The translations under genes were made by a program, and so were the position numbers. Shown piece by piece: positions 12,288-21,789 of a DNA stretch of 29,075 nucleotides; the first letter of the stretch is position 1; each line of letters starts with the position of its first letter. The DNA is taken from assembly GCA_016748015.1 (NCBI GenBank), contig JAAOMT010000212.1, forward strand, positions 4,605-33,679, in the 5' to 3' direction. The notes below the pieces were generated by a model. It saw only the letters and a program-made list of their open reading frames with translations, was not told where the DNA came from and did no database searches. The DNA is from Geosiphon pyriformis (taxonomy: Eukaryota; Glomeromycota; Glomeromycetes; Archaeosporales; Geosiphonaceae).

Positions 12288-12942
12288 AAGCATTTAAAAT
12301 CACTTGGATATATAAAAAACTTACTAATTACTATAAAAATGCTGACGAAAACAGAAATGTGTTGAATGAGCCAAATTTCACCTTAATTATAACTGGAAAA
12401 AAACCATATTTTCTGATGAAACAGCGTTTCAACTGTTCCCTAACTCAATTGAACATTCGTACAAAGGAAAATGGCTAGTTCGTCCAAGACTGGAAGGTCG
12501 CACCAAAATTTTTTATGTGGAGCGGTTTTCTGCATATTATGGATGCTAAGTTTTATATTGGGAATTTTCCTGTAGCATGTTGGGAAGGGTAATGAAATAT
12601 ATTTGGCAGGAGGTAATTTCAGCAAGGTAACATTTCCCAAGCATACAAGTCGAGTAGCTAAGGCTTGCTAGCAGAAAATGTACCTGTAGTCCAGATCTAA
12701 ACCCCATTGAAAATCCGTGGGAAATCTTTAAATATGAAGTAGATGTAAAATATGGATGGATCGAACAATATATGAAATTCTTTGCCGAAAATTATTTAGT
12801 AAATTCAATATCGCGGCGTTGCGAGTTAATTATCGGAAAGAATCCAAAATTTGTTGCATTTGGCCTTTCTAAAAATATATTGACCATACGATTCTGTGGA
12901 ACTGTATCAATATGCAGTTAACTTTTTTTGTCACACACTGTA
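12288..12942 (+). pseudogene. Dead, 5'-truncated Tc1/mariner (DDE) transposase copy
   Basis: Fragments of a Tc1/mariner transposase occur in order but in shifting frames: L-K-S-L-G-Y (about 12294), W-K-K-T-I-F-S-D-E-T (first catalytic Asp at 12415), and F-Q-Q-G-N near 12620. The family normally has a catalytic Asp where that Gly stands. P-K-H-T-S-R-V-A-K follows in another frame, then S-P-D-L-N-P-I-E-N-P-W (12688-12720) containing the third acidic residue. The 3' end is TTTTTTTGTCACACACTGTA at 12923-12942, typical of a mariner terminus ending in TA. No matching inverted terminus is visible upstream, so the 5' end is lost. Frameshifts, stops and the missing second Asp mean it cannot be active. 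Confidence 0.88.
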
Positions 12943-13493
12943 TCTATAGTCTCTCATTTTATATACCCCTAAACACACAGCCTAATTCAAGTACCCGTTC
13001 CCAGGTACAGCATAGGTTTGAAACTGATAGACTGTATATACACTGTTTTAGGCAATTATAATAAATGCGTCAAGATGGATTGATTTTAAAGTTTTTACAA
13101 TATAAACTAAAAAATTTGAGAAATAGCTTAGCTATTTAGGTGTTTAAATTTTATTAATCTATCAGAGAACAATTTCAGATAAAAAGAAGGTGCTCATAAC
13201 TACAACGGTGAAAACGCGCGTCATAATAACTTGAGGATTTCTCTATGTTTTAAGATTTTTTTTAATTTCGGCTTATTTAAGTTCGTTTATTATTTATTTT
13301 ATTAAGTAAAAGATATTTGTTTACGTCTATTCTATTCAATTTGATCTCTCGGATCTAATAACTTTTGTGTCATTAATGACCTTTTTTTTGCATCTTTCAA
13401 AAACTTAAAAAATTACGCCCGCATAAAAAAAAGCATATATAATAAATCACTGGTTTTTATTTAATACCGAATAATCAGATAGGCTCAAATACT
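12943..13493. other. Intergenic region upstream of the ABCA gene
   Basis: No gene is seen between the Tc1/mariner end and the ABCA start codon. The promoter of the transporter should lie here. Confidence 0.5.
13436..13446 (+). promoter_or_regulatory. Possible TATA element of the ABCA gene
   Basis: TATATAATAAA lies about 50 bases upstream of the start codon at 13494. In DNA this AT-rich such a word is common, so the call rests on position only. Confidence 0.3.
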
Positions 13494-16400
13494 ATGGAAC
13501 AACTCTCTCCGGATTCGCCGGTAACCAAAAATCTCCACAAACGAAGTCAAGTTGTGCTGAGCTCAACAAGTGATCTATCAAGCCAAAACTTCGCCAAGAT
13601 ACGACCATCACCTAGTTTCATTAAATTATTTTTTGTACAGCTATCCATTATGGTTAAGAGGAATTTGATTTTACAGGTTAGTAATCTTTAAAATTATATT
13701 CATATTTTAAAAATAACCATTAAAATTTCAGTTGTGGCGTATTATAGTTTCGATACAGAAAGTCGACAATATCACAAGCTTTTATCGGCCCTTTTTTGAT
13801 ATTATCCCTTTTATGCATTCTTCAAAAAGCTGATATAAATAAAGATCGAGACAATCTACATCCAGGATCTTATCCATTGCTAGGGGTATTGCCTTGCCAG
13901 GTTTGAAAAAATACTTTTAATAATTTATCATACATAAATATTTTTAATACATCTTTAATTTGCTCGTTTTACAAGGGTCATAAAAATGATAATCATTGTA
14001 TTAATGTGTTATATACACCCGAGACGGAGGAAAATAAAAAAATCATGCAAATATTTTCGGCTAATAATGAAAAACGAACGAATAAACCTATTCCTATGGA
14101 AGACATTAAACTTGGTAATTCAAGTTACTTCATAATCCTAAAATCTTTTTACGAGTTATATCTAAACTAGTTTCATCTTTTTTTAAGATATAAACTATAA
14201 ACCCGATAAAAATTTTGGCATCATCGCCGTACCGGATGCTTCCTTTATTTATAATTACACACTCTATAATCCAAATATCACCTTGTTTGGCATCGAGTTC
14301 ACTACCGTCTCCGGCCCACCAACTAATTATCGTTATCAGATTTGGTACAATAGTAGCCACAGTGACATTACCTTGCATGAAGCTAAACAATTATTATCTT
14401 TTCAACGGGGTATTGATGAAGCCATCAGTAAGACCGAGTTAATAATTTTCGTTTTCTTAATCTTAATTCAATTTTGTATTTCCATTCACTCATTCTATAA
14501 CTTAGTTACTGTAGCTACTAATTCGACACCCGGAAATTCCGATTCCCCGGCATTAAATGTGAGGTTAAAAAATCCGCCATTTATTCCACGAGGAAAATTG
14601 GGTGATGGCATAGTCACTTTGTTTGGATCTACGTTTTTCTTTTCTGTTGAAATGATTATTTTCATCGCGGTTTTAAACACAATCGTTACGGAAAAGGAAC
14701 AAAAATTAACTGCTAGCTTGGTGATTATGGGTCTCAAGAAAGAAGTCTATTGGCTAGCTTATTTCATTTCAACCGCTTGGCTTATTACTATTTGTTCTTT
14801 AATCACTTGCACCTTGGGTCTGGCGTTTAATTTCTTCGTTTTTAAAAATACCGATTTCTTAATTTTGCTAATAACATTTATCTTATTCGGTCTCGCAATG
14901 GTTACACTCGCTTTCTTTATTTCCACCTTCTGTCGCTCAGCACGTGCTGCTGTGCTCATCGGTATCTTATTTTTAGTAATTGGGCTTCTGTTCCAGTCAT
15001 TTGTATTTTCAATCTCGTACATCGGCTATATTTGGTGGGATACACATACAAGCAAAGTTGGTTGGATTATTTTAATGTTTTTCCCATTCTTCAACTTTGG
15101 TAAAATTTATCTGGATATGTCACAATTAACCGCCCGGAATTTCGACTTTTTAATGAACAAAGTTGTTAATGGGCCTGGATTCCATTGGAATGATCTTTAC
15201 CGCCCTATTCCTTCCCATTATCTGCCATCTTATTCTTTTGCTAATCGTAAACCTGATGTACCAAACCCTATTCAAAGTTGGTACTTTTTACTTATGAATA
15301 TTGGCTTCTATTTGCTTCTCACTTGGTACTTTGACAAAATCATTCCAGATGAATTTGGCACATCTTATTCGACTTGGTTCTTTTTATCACCCAAATTTTG
15401 GGGATTAAAATTCTCAAAAGGGTATACATTGGAATCTTGGTTAGCTAGATATCAAAAAGCTAACGTGGAGACTCATCTCGATGAAGATGTTGATATTGGA
15501 AAGGAACGATCGTTAACTTTTGATCCGAATCATGATGTTGTTCTTCGAATTGGGAATTTGAGAAAAATTTTCAGAAAATCTTTATTATCTCATAGCAAAC
15601 TAGATAAAGTGGCGGTGAATGATTTATGTTTAACCTTGAAAGAAAGCGAATGTTTAGCATTACTCGGGCAAAATGGGGCCGGAAAAAGTACATCGATAAA
15701 CATTTTATCAGGTCAAATACCGCCAACATCCGGTGATGCGCTATTATATGGTTTGAGTGTGCAAGAAGATATGGACAAAATTCGAAAAATTATAGGTGTT
15801 TGTCCACAACACGATATTCTTTTCGATGTCCTTACGGCTCGTGAGCATATTGAATTATATGCCACGATCAAAATGATTCCTGCCAAAGAAATTAAAAATT
15901 TAATCGAAAAACGATTAGCAGCAGTACATCTTCTTCAAGTTGCAGATAAACCCGTTAGTACATATTCAGGTGGTATGAAACGTCGCCTAAGCATGATAAT
16001 ATCTACAATTGGTGATCCACAGATTATATTCATGGACGAACCTACTACTGGCATGGACCCAGTGAATCGACGTCACGTCTGGAAATTTGTGGAGAATTTC
16101 AAACGTGGGCGGGTGATTGTACTGACTACTCATTCGATGGAGGAAGCGGATATATTGGGTGATCGTATCGGTGTTATAGCACATGGGCAATTACGCGCCT
16201 TGGGTACTTCTATTCATTTAAAGAATCGATTTAACACCGGATATCGCGTCTTACTTGTTACAAATCCACAGAATTCGCCACTTATTAAAAATTTAATTAA
16301 AAATCTGATACCAAGTGCTGTATTAAAAGATGACTCATGGGGAGCCCTAATTTATGAACTTTCGATAGCAGTGTTACCATCTTTAATAAAATGGTTAGAG

Positions 16401-16619
16401 GATAACGAGGATATAAGTTCTAGCCAGTCGGGAAAGAGTTTAATTACTAGCTGGGGAGTAAGTCAGAAGAGTCTAGAAGAAGCATTTTTGAAGATGTGAG
16501 TATCAAAATATTATATTATATTTGATAAACTAAAAATTAAATTGATAAATATTTAGCTAATTAATTCATTACTTCCTAGTATTCAAGAAACTAATCGGAA
16601 CAATCCCCCGGCTATTTAA
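13494..16619 (+). CDS. Half-size ABCA-type ABC transporter (6 exons)
   Basis: The model is join(13494..13676,13748..13900,13976..14114,14188..14427,14506..16495,16580..16619), 2745 nt, 914 aa. All introns are GT-AG and 71-84 bp. The first transmembrane helix (about 69-86) follows K-S-T-I-S-Q. A lumenal or external loop carries C-Q-G and further Cys. A cluster of five helices lies at roughly 270-480, with E-K-E-Q-K-L and M-G-L-K-K typical of ABCA/ABC2 domains. The nucleotide-binding domain is complete: Walker A G-Q-N-G-A-G-K-S-T (626-634), Q-loop C-P-Q-H-D (Gln673), signature Y-S-G-G-M-K-R-R-L-S (725-734), Walker B I-I-F-M-D-E-P (Asp749, Glu750), and switch His781 in T-T-H-S-M-E-E-A-D. One TMD plus one NBD is the half-size ABCA layout, so it probably works as a dimer, likely moving lipids or sterols across a membrane. 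GC and CpG content are normal, unlike the DNA from 19.6 kb onward. The exact substrate is unknown. Confidence 0.93.
14428..14505 (+). other. Stopless 78-bp intron (length divisible by three) in the ABCA gene
   Basis: The sequence starts GTAAGA and ends AACTTAG. It can be read through in frame as 26 extra residues rich in Ile, Phe and Leu that mimic a membrane helix. Removing it joins D-E-A-I to I-T-V-A-T-N, which fits the ABCA family pattern after the R-G-I-D-E-A-I motif, where a helix is not expected. Confidence 0.82.
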
Positions 16620-16988
16620 ATTAATAGAATTTGAATAATCTGAAATGACAATTAGGGATTATTATAAAAAATTATAAAAGAATAATCTCTAAATGTTAAA
16701 GAATTTTTTTAATTTAAAAAACTTATTCTCATCATAGAAAATGTTGAAATGTTTAATTAAATTAGAATTTATGCTTATCTAGCTAGGAAATTTACTGAAT
16801 CTACTTTTAATAAATTGTTCTCATTGAATTTCTAGGTTTGCTTTTAAGAGATTTAAATAAAAATATAAGGCAAAATAAAGTTTTTTTATTTTTAATTAGG
16901 CTTTTCAGTAGGTGAATGAGTTTTTAAAAACACAATCAAATAATTGACTAACATTGTGTTAATAATTAGTATAATTCTTCAATCATAC
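16620..16988. other. 3' flank of the ABCA gene
   Basis: AT-rich sequence between the transporter stop codon and the LTR-like element. It contains the 3' UTR candidates and nothing else recognised. Confidence 0.5.
16856..16879 (+). terminator. Candidate polyadenylation signals of the ABCA gene
   Basis: AATAAA occurs at 16856-16861 and again at 16874-16879, about 240-260 bases after the stop codon. The second is followed by a T-rich tract. This is a plausible 3' end, but the word is common in AT-rich DNA. Confidence 0.35.
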
Positions 16989-17413
16989 TGTCACGGTTGA
17001 AACTTTCACTTTTTAGTTTTATTTATTTACTTAGCTATAGTTAGTTACATGTATTAGCCACTGATGTCATTAATTAGCCACCCTAATTTTAGAAGTAGTC
17101 GTTGATGTGATCATTAACTTGATCAATGACCTAATCATTGATTCTTTTTAAAGAGTATATAAATGAGACTTCCCAAAGCTGTAGAAATACATCGACATTC
17201 GGATCAAATTCATTCAAAGCAAATATCAATACAACAATACCAACTCCTTTATTTTTTTTCACTATTTCTTTTCCCTTTCCTTTTCTTGATTTTTATTTTG
17301 TGAAGTATATTGAATAAACATTTACTTAAAAGTACAACTGATACCTGATATTGAATTCTAAGAGCACTGACATGAGGCATAGAATTATACAAGTGTGTTA
17401 TCTTTTGTTGACA
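16989..17413 (+). mobile_element. Solo-LTR-like sequence (LTR retrotransposon remnant)
   Basis: The 425-bp segment starts TGTCACGG and ends TTGTTGACA, so its ends are the inverted pair TGTCA/TGACA expected of LTRs. Inside lie TATATAAA (17156-17163), a downstream R-like region with CAAATATCAATACAACAAT, a pyrimidine-rich stretch, AATAAA (17313-17318), and a U5-like tail with AAGAGCACTGACATGAGG. This order of TATA, start region and polyadenylation signal is LTR-like, and the tail resembles LTRs I associate with Glomeromycotina Ty3-type elements. No internal gag/pol lies next to it. The flanks are not a direct target-site duplication: CATAC on the left, GTATA on the right. Confidence 0.62.
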
Positions 17414-17912
17414 GTATAGACTATCCCTCTATCTTCAGATTCCCTTGTTACCTTTTGGAAAGAATAGTGATTGAGATATTTATGAGACTAATCTCACACA
17501 TTGAATCCTTACTAATTCACTTCACTTATTAAAGTTGAATTACTCTTTGATTATTTTTATTTTCATACAATACTGTTCTCCCTTGCTATCCGTTAGCTTG
17601 TTACATCAGACCATAATAATACCATAAACTTATGAAAATCAGGAAATTATTAGCCATAAACTAAAAATAGGTTTGCAAGTCAGTTTGTGAAATGGAATAG
17701 AAATGTTTTTTTAGTGGCTAATTAACTTAGGTTTCAGAAAAACCAAAAAATTTTCTAGAAAAAAAATGAAAATTTTTGAAAATTTACTTTGTAAAAATTG
17801 AAATTCTAAAAAATCAAAACTTTTTTTTATTTTTTATTGATAATTATCAGTGTGTTAAATATGCATCCTATTATATTTTACCTTTAAAAAGAAGTCTTCA
17901 CATCTCAGATTA
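17414..17912. other. Intergenic, nothing recognised
   Basis: AT-rich sequence downstream of the LTR-like element. No ORF or repeat was recognised. Confidence 0.5.
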
Positions 17913-18260
17913 TTAACAAAAAATTTCAATCCTATGTTTCAAAATGTGGATAAACCTTAGAATTTTATCACTGCTAAAACTAGTAGCTGATGAAAGCCTA
18001 ATAAATTTTCTAATAAATTGGTAATATTCCATTGTCAAGAATATTTCAACAAATGGTATGTTTAACTCATTCATTATGGAAAAAAGGTAACCAAAATATG
18101 TAGCTGGTCTCTTTATAGACGGTGATAAAGAAAATTTATAAAATTTTACAATTTGAAAATTCTTAAATAAAGGATGAGAAACAATCTCGCTAATAAACAC
18201 TATAATAAAATTGAACAAACAAACTAACAATGATAAAGAAAAAATAATTTTATTGGGCAT
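17913..18260 (-). CDS. Doubtful small secreted or membrane protein ORF (115 aa)
   Basis: This is the longest open frame in the region after the ABCA gene. It begins with M-P-N-K and a long hydrophobic stretch (about residues 5-24) that could be a signal peptide or a membrane anchor. The rest is Phe-, Ile-, Ser- and Lys-rich, with scattered charged residues and a single C-terminal Cys. I recognise no family. It could be a small secreted protein, one exon of a larger gene, or a chance ORF in AT-rich DNA, where hydrophobic Phe/Ile/Leu runs arise easily. No convincing promoter or splice sites set it apart. Confidence 0.25.
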   Translation of the reverse strand: MPNKIIFSLSLLVCLFNFIIVFISEIVSHPLFKNFQIVKFYKFSLSPSIKRPATYFGYLFSIMNELNIPFVEIFLTMEYYQFIRKFIRLSSATSFSSDKILRFIHILKHRIEIFC

Positions 18261-19620
18261 TTAATCCGGGAAGATAAATTTTTTGTAAATTCTCCTGACC
18301 TTTTTATTTCTACATTACAAAGAAGACAAATTGTCTAGAAATCTTGGCAAAAGTAGCAACATTCTGATAACTTTTTCAGCAAAAATAGATTTATAAAGCA
18401 TACTATCGACCTTGATTTGAACTACATATTTTTGAAGTGCACATTCTGGTCATTTTATTTCACAACACCTGAAGAAAAGTACATCTATATTGAATAATGT
18501 ATATCGATTGATAATTTGTGAATGCTCAACTTTAGAGATCAAATTGAAAATATCAATTTGATAAAGTATTCTGCATATTTAGTTAAGGAATAATTTGGTT
18601 CATGATTTGAGACAACTTTTATTTATTATAAACAAAAACTGTTATATTACAGTACCATAAACTAGTTTTATTATTGTTTAACCAAAATTTTTATATTGTC
18701 AACAATTTAATTTATAAAATTCATAAACAGTTTACTATCAATAAAACTTTTATCTTAACTTTTTTCTTATAAACAAATAAATTTATAAAACATTTTAAGA
18801 AGTTTATTATTTAATCTAACATATAAAAAATAGCAATGCTACTAATTACTTTTCAAAAAACTTTTAATAAAATGCTTGCATCGTTTTCAGCCTTTTAAAA
18901 AAAATTGTAGTTATTTATATTAAAAATTCTCAAACCCAACAAAAAAGAACATGACATCAAATTGTTTCCAGTTATCAATAACTTCAAATTTGGCAACAAA
19001 GTTTTTTACATAAAACAAAAGTTATTAAACAAATGAGTGAGAGTTTGAGTTAAATAAAATAAATTGTTTTATATATACTAACCTTTAAACAATTTATTAA
19101 TTAGCATACATTATTAATTATCTACTTATTATTTACTTAAATTACTAATAATTCTATTTGATTAATAATCTAATTATACAATCCACAAGTGTAATTAAAT
19201 ATTATAATTAATATATGCAATATTATAAATTATATAATATTAAAAAGTTAGCTAAAATTTACATACTAAAATTCAAAATAAAACTATTCAAATTAGTCTA
19301 ATTTGAAATTCATTAATTATTAACATTAATAAAATAAATTAGTTTATAATATTCAAATTTAAAAAAAGATTTTAAATTGAATTTATATTTAATTGTTCTA
19401 TTTTTATTACAATTCTTAAAATATAAATTATTTAATTTGAAAATAATTTAAAATTGGATTTTTACTGTTATTATAAGTGTTTTTTTTGCCTATTAAATTT
19501 TTTCTTTTTTATTTATTAATAAATATGATTTTTTAAAATTCAATTATTGTTATAATGTTAATAAAATTTCGCCAAATTTCATTGTTGTAGAATAATTTGT
19601 AAATTTATTTAATCGTGCAT
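18261..19620. other. Intergenic AT-rich region with one possible fossil coding fragment
   Basis: No intact gene is present. On the minus strand, about 19006 down to 18920 reads as a continuous segment including K-F-E-V-I-D-N-W-K-Q-F-D and ending V-G-F-E-N-F before a stop. It may be a fossil exon or transposase fragment, but I cannot assign it. Occasional CpG persists up to about 19613 and disappears after that. Confidence 0.35.
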
Positions 19621-21789
19621 ATCTACTATAAACTTGCTTTTAATATCTTGATCTAAATAAAGCAATTATTATTTATTATAATGTTTTAAATAGTTTTTAC
19701 TTATAAAAAGGCTTAGATATAATAACCAAAATATTTTATTTATTAAAAAGCTCAAATATTTAGATTGTTTTTGGTTTATTTAAACTATTAGTTTTGTAAA
19801 AATATTAATTAATATTAAATTTAAAATATTTAGATTTAATTAAAAAATAACATATTTTAATTAGAATAATGCAATAAATTACACAAAAATAACATAAAAA
19901 ATAAATATAAATCAGAATAAAAAAATTTTTATATATTTAATTTTTTATAAATTGCATAAAAAAAGAAAAAACTAAGCATAAAAAAACTCTTTTTTTATAA
20001 TACTAAATAATTTAATAAACAATAATCTTTTTACTGTTTTTGATTATATTATTTTACATAATACTATACAAAACATAACTTTTTAAAAATTATTATAAGT
20101 AATTTAAACTTATTACAATTTGTTAAATAGTTGTTTTAAAACAAAACCCAAATAATTTTTTAATACACTCTTATTTAAGAAATTAGATATAATAAACACA
20201 ATTATTATAAATATAACCAAAGAAAAAAATAGAAGAAAAATTTATTTTGGTATTAAGAAAAATATAACAAATTATAAATTTAACAAGTTTAATAAAAAGA
20301 CCAAAAATTAAACCTAATATTTTATAGTGGTAAAATAAATAGTTTTTATAATAATATTAATAAAAAATTAATTATATAAAAGATATAAATTAAAAAATAA
20401 GCTTTATTATAAAAAACATAAATATTATAAATACTTTAAATAATATAATTCCATAAAATATTTAACTAAGTTTTTTTATAAAAAATTTAATTAAATAACT
20501 TAATTTTATAATATTAAAAAAAAATTTATTAAGTTAATTGTTTTGGAAAATTTTTATTTTTTTAATATTTAAATATAAATTAAGTTTAAACTAAGTTAAA
20601 AATTGAGTATTAAGCATAATATTATTTCAAATATTAATTTAAATTATAAAAATATGTATATAAATCAGAAAGTTATTATTAAAAAAATGTTTTTAAAACA
20701 ATATTATTAAAGAGTTTAATATTAAGTTGTTGTTAATTTTATTATTAATAAAAATTATTATATTTTTAATAAATTAATTTACTTTTAAAGTATTTTTTTA
20801 TACTTTGAACTATTTGTATTGTTAAATTTTTAATAAAATAGCCAATTTTATGCTAATTATTTTATGTAATTATTTTGTAATAAAATTAATTCTTTTACAA
20901 AAATTTTTGATTATAAGTTTTTTAATAATATATAACTATTTTGCTATAAAAATCAACTTTTTACAAATTATTTTAATAAACTATTGAATATTTTTGTAAA
21001 TTGTTAAATATTTTGACAAATTTTTAAATATTATATAATTTAAAGTATTATATAATTTAATTATTATATTTAATTATGCTTATATATTATATATATATTA
21101 TTATTTAAATAATAATATTTAATAATTTGACTAAATAATAATTAATAAATTAAAAATATGTTTATAAAAATAATTTTATATTAATTAATAGTTAAATTCT
21201 ATTTGATAATATTAGTTATAATAGCAAATAAATATAAAAAATATTAAGCTTTTAAAAACTATTTTAAAAAGTTTAAAAAAAAATATATATAATCTTAGTT
21301 TAAAGAAGTTTAAAATAAATAAAATTATAAAAAGTCAAATTAAAAAACAAATAATATTAAATAAAATTATTATTTTAATATATTTTATTAAATTATATTA
21401 AAAATAAGATTTTTTTAAAATAAAAATAAAACATAATAAGTTATTAAATATAATTAAAAATCTGTTAAATAATAAAAATACTAATTTGTTTAATATTTTA
21501 AAAATATTACAATAAGTTTATCTTGAACTTATTATTAAATTTGTTAAATATATTAATTTTTAGATTGTAAAAAAATTTAATTTTTAAAGTTAATAATTAA
21601 AAAAATGTTTTAATAAGTATTTAATCTATTGTTTTAATAAAAATTTTTAAGAAAATGTTTTTTAAGTTCATTTAAATTAAAAATTTTTTATTTATAATAA
21701 ATTTAATATTCTTTATAAAAATAATTTTAGTTTTAAAAAATATTTCAATCTTTTTTTTTATATATAATCAGTTACTTAGACCAATTAAA
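19620..21789. other. Extremely AT-rich block without CpG
   Basis: Some 60-base lines hold only two or three G or C bases (for example 21061-21120). I find no CpG here. No ORF of useful length or motif was found. A T9 run at 21751-21759 could be the poly(A) tail of the minus-strand LINE piece, but such runs are common here. The block may be another repeat mutated beyond recognition. Confidence 0.6.

Noticed and set aside
12440-12640. 66-aa minus-strand ORF
   Set aside because: It is antisense to the Tc1/mariner transposase relic.
13677-13747. Alternative acceptor TTTCAG at 13731 for ABCA intron 1
   Set aside because: Splicing there gives L-W-R and then loses the frame of the conserved R-K-S-T-I-S-Q helix. 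The acceptor TATTATAG ending at 13747 keeps it in frame.
14130-15022. Minus-strand and alternate-frame ORFs over the ABCA gene (14130-14390, 14215-14442, 14495-14737, 14759-15022, 15987-16190)
   Set aside because: They overlap the well-supported transporter exons in other frames and show no motif of their own.
19620-21789. Mitochondrial DNA insert as an explanation for the extreme AT content
   Set aside because: No mitochondrial gene, tRNA or rRNA pattern was seen, and the neighbouring LINE shows that mutation alone can produce such composition.
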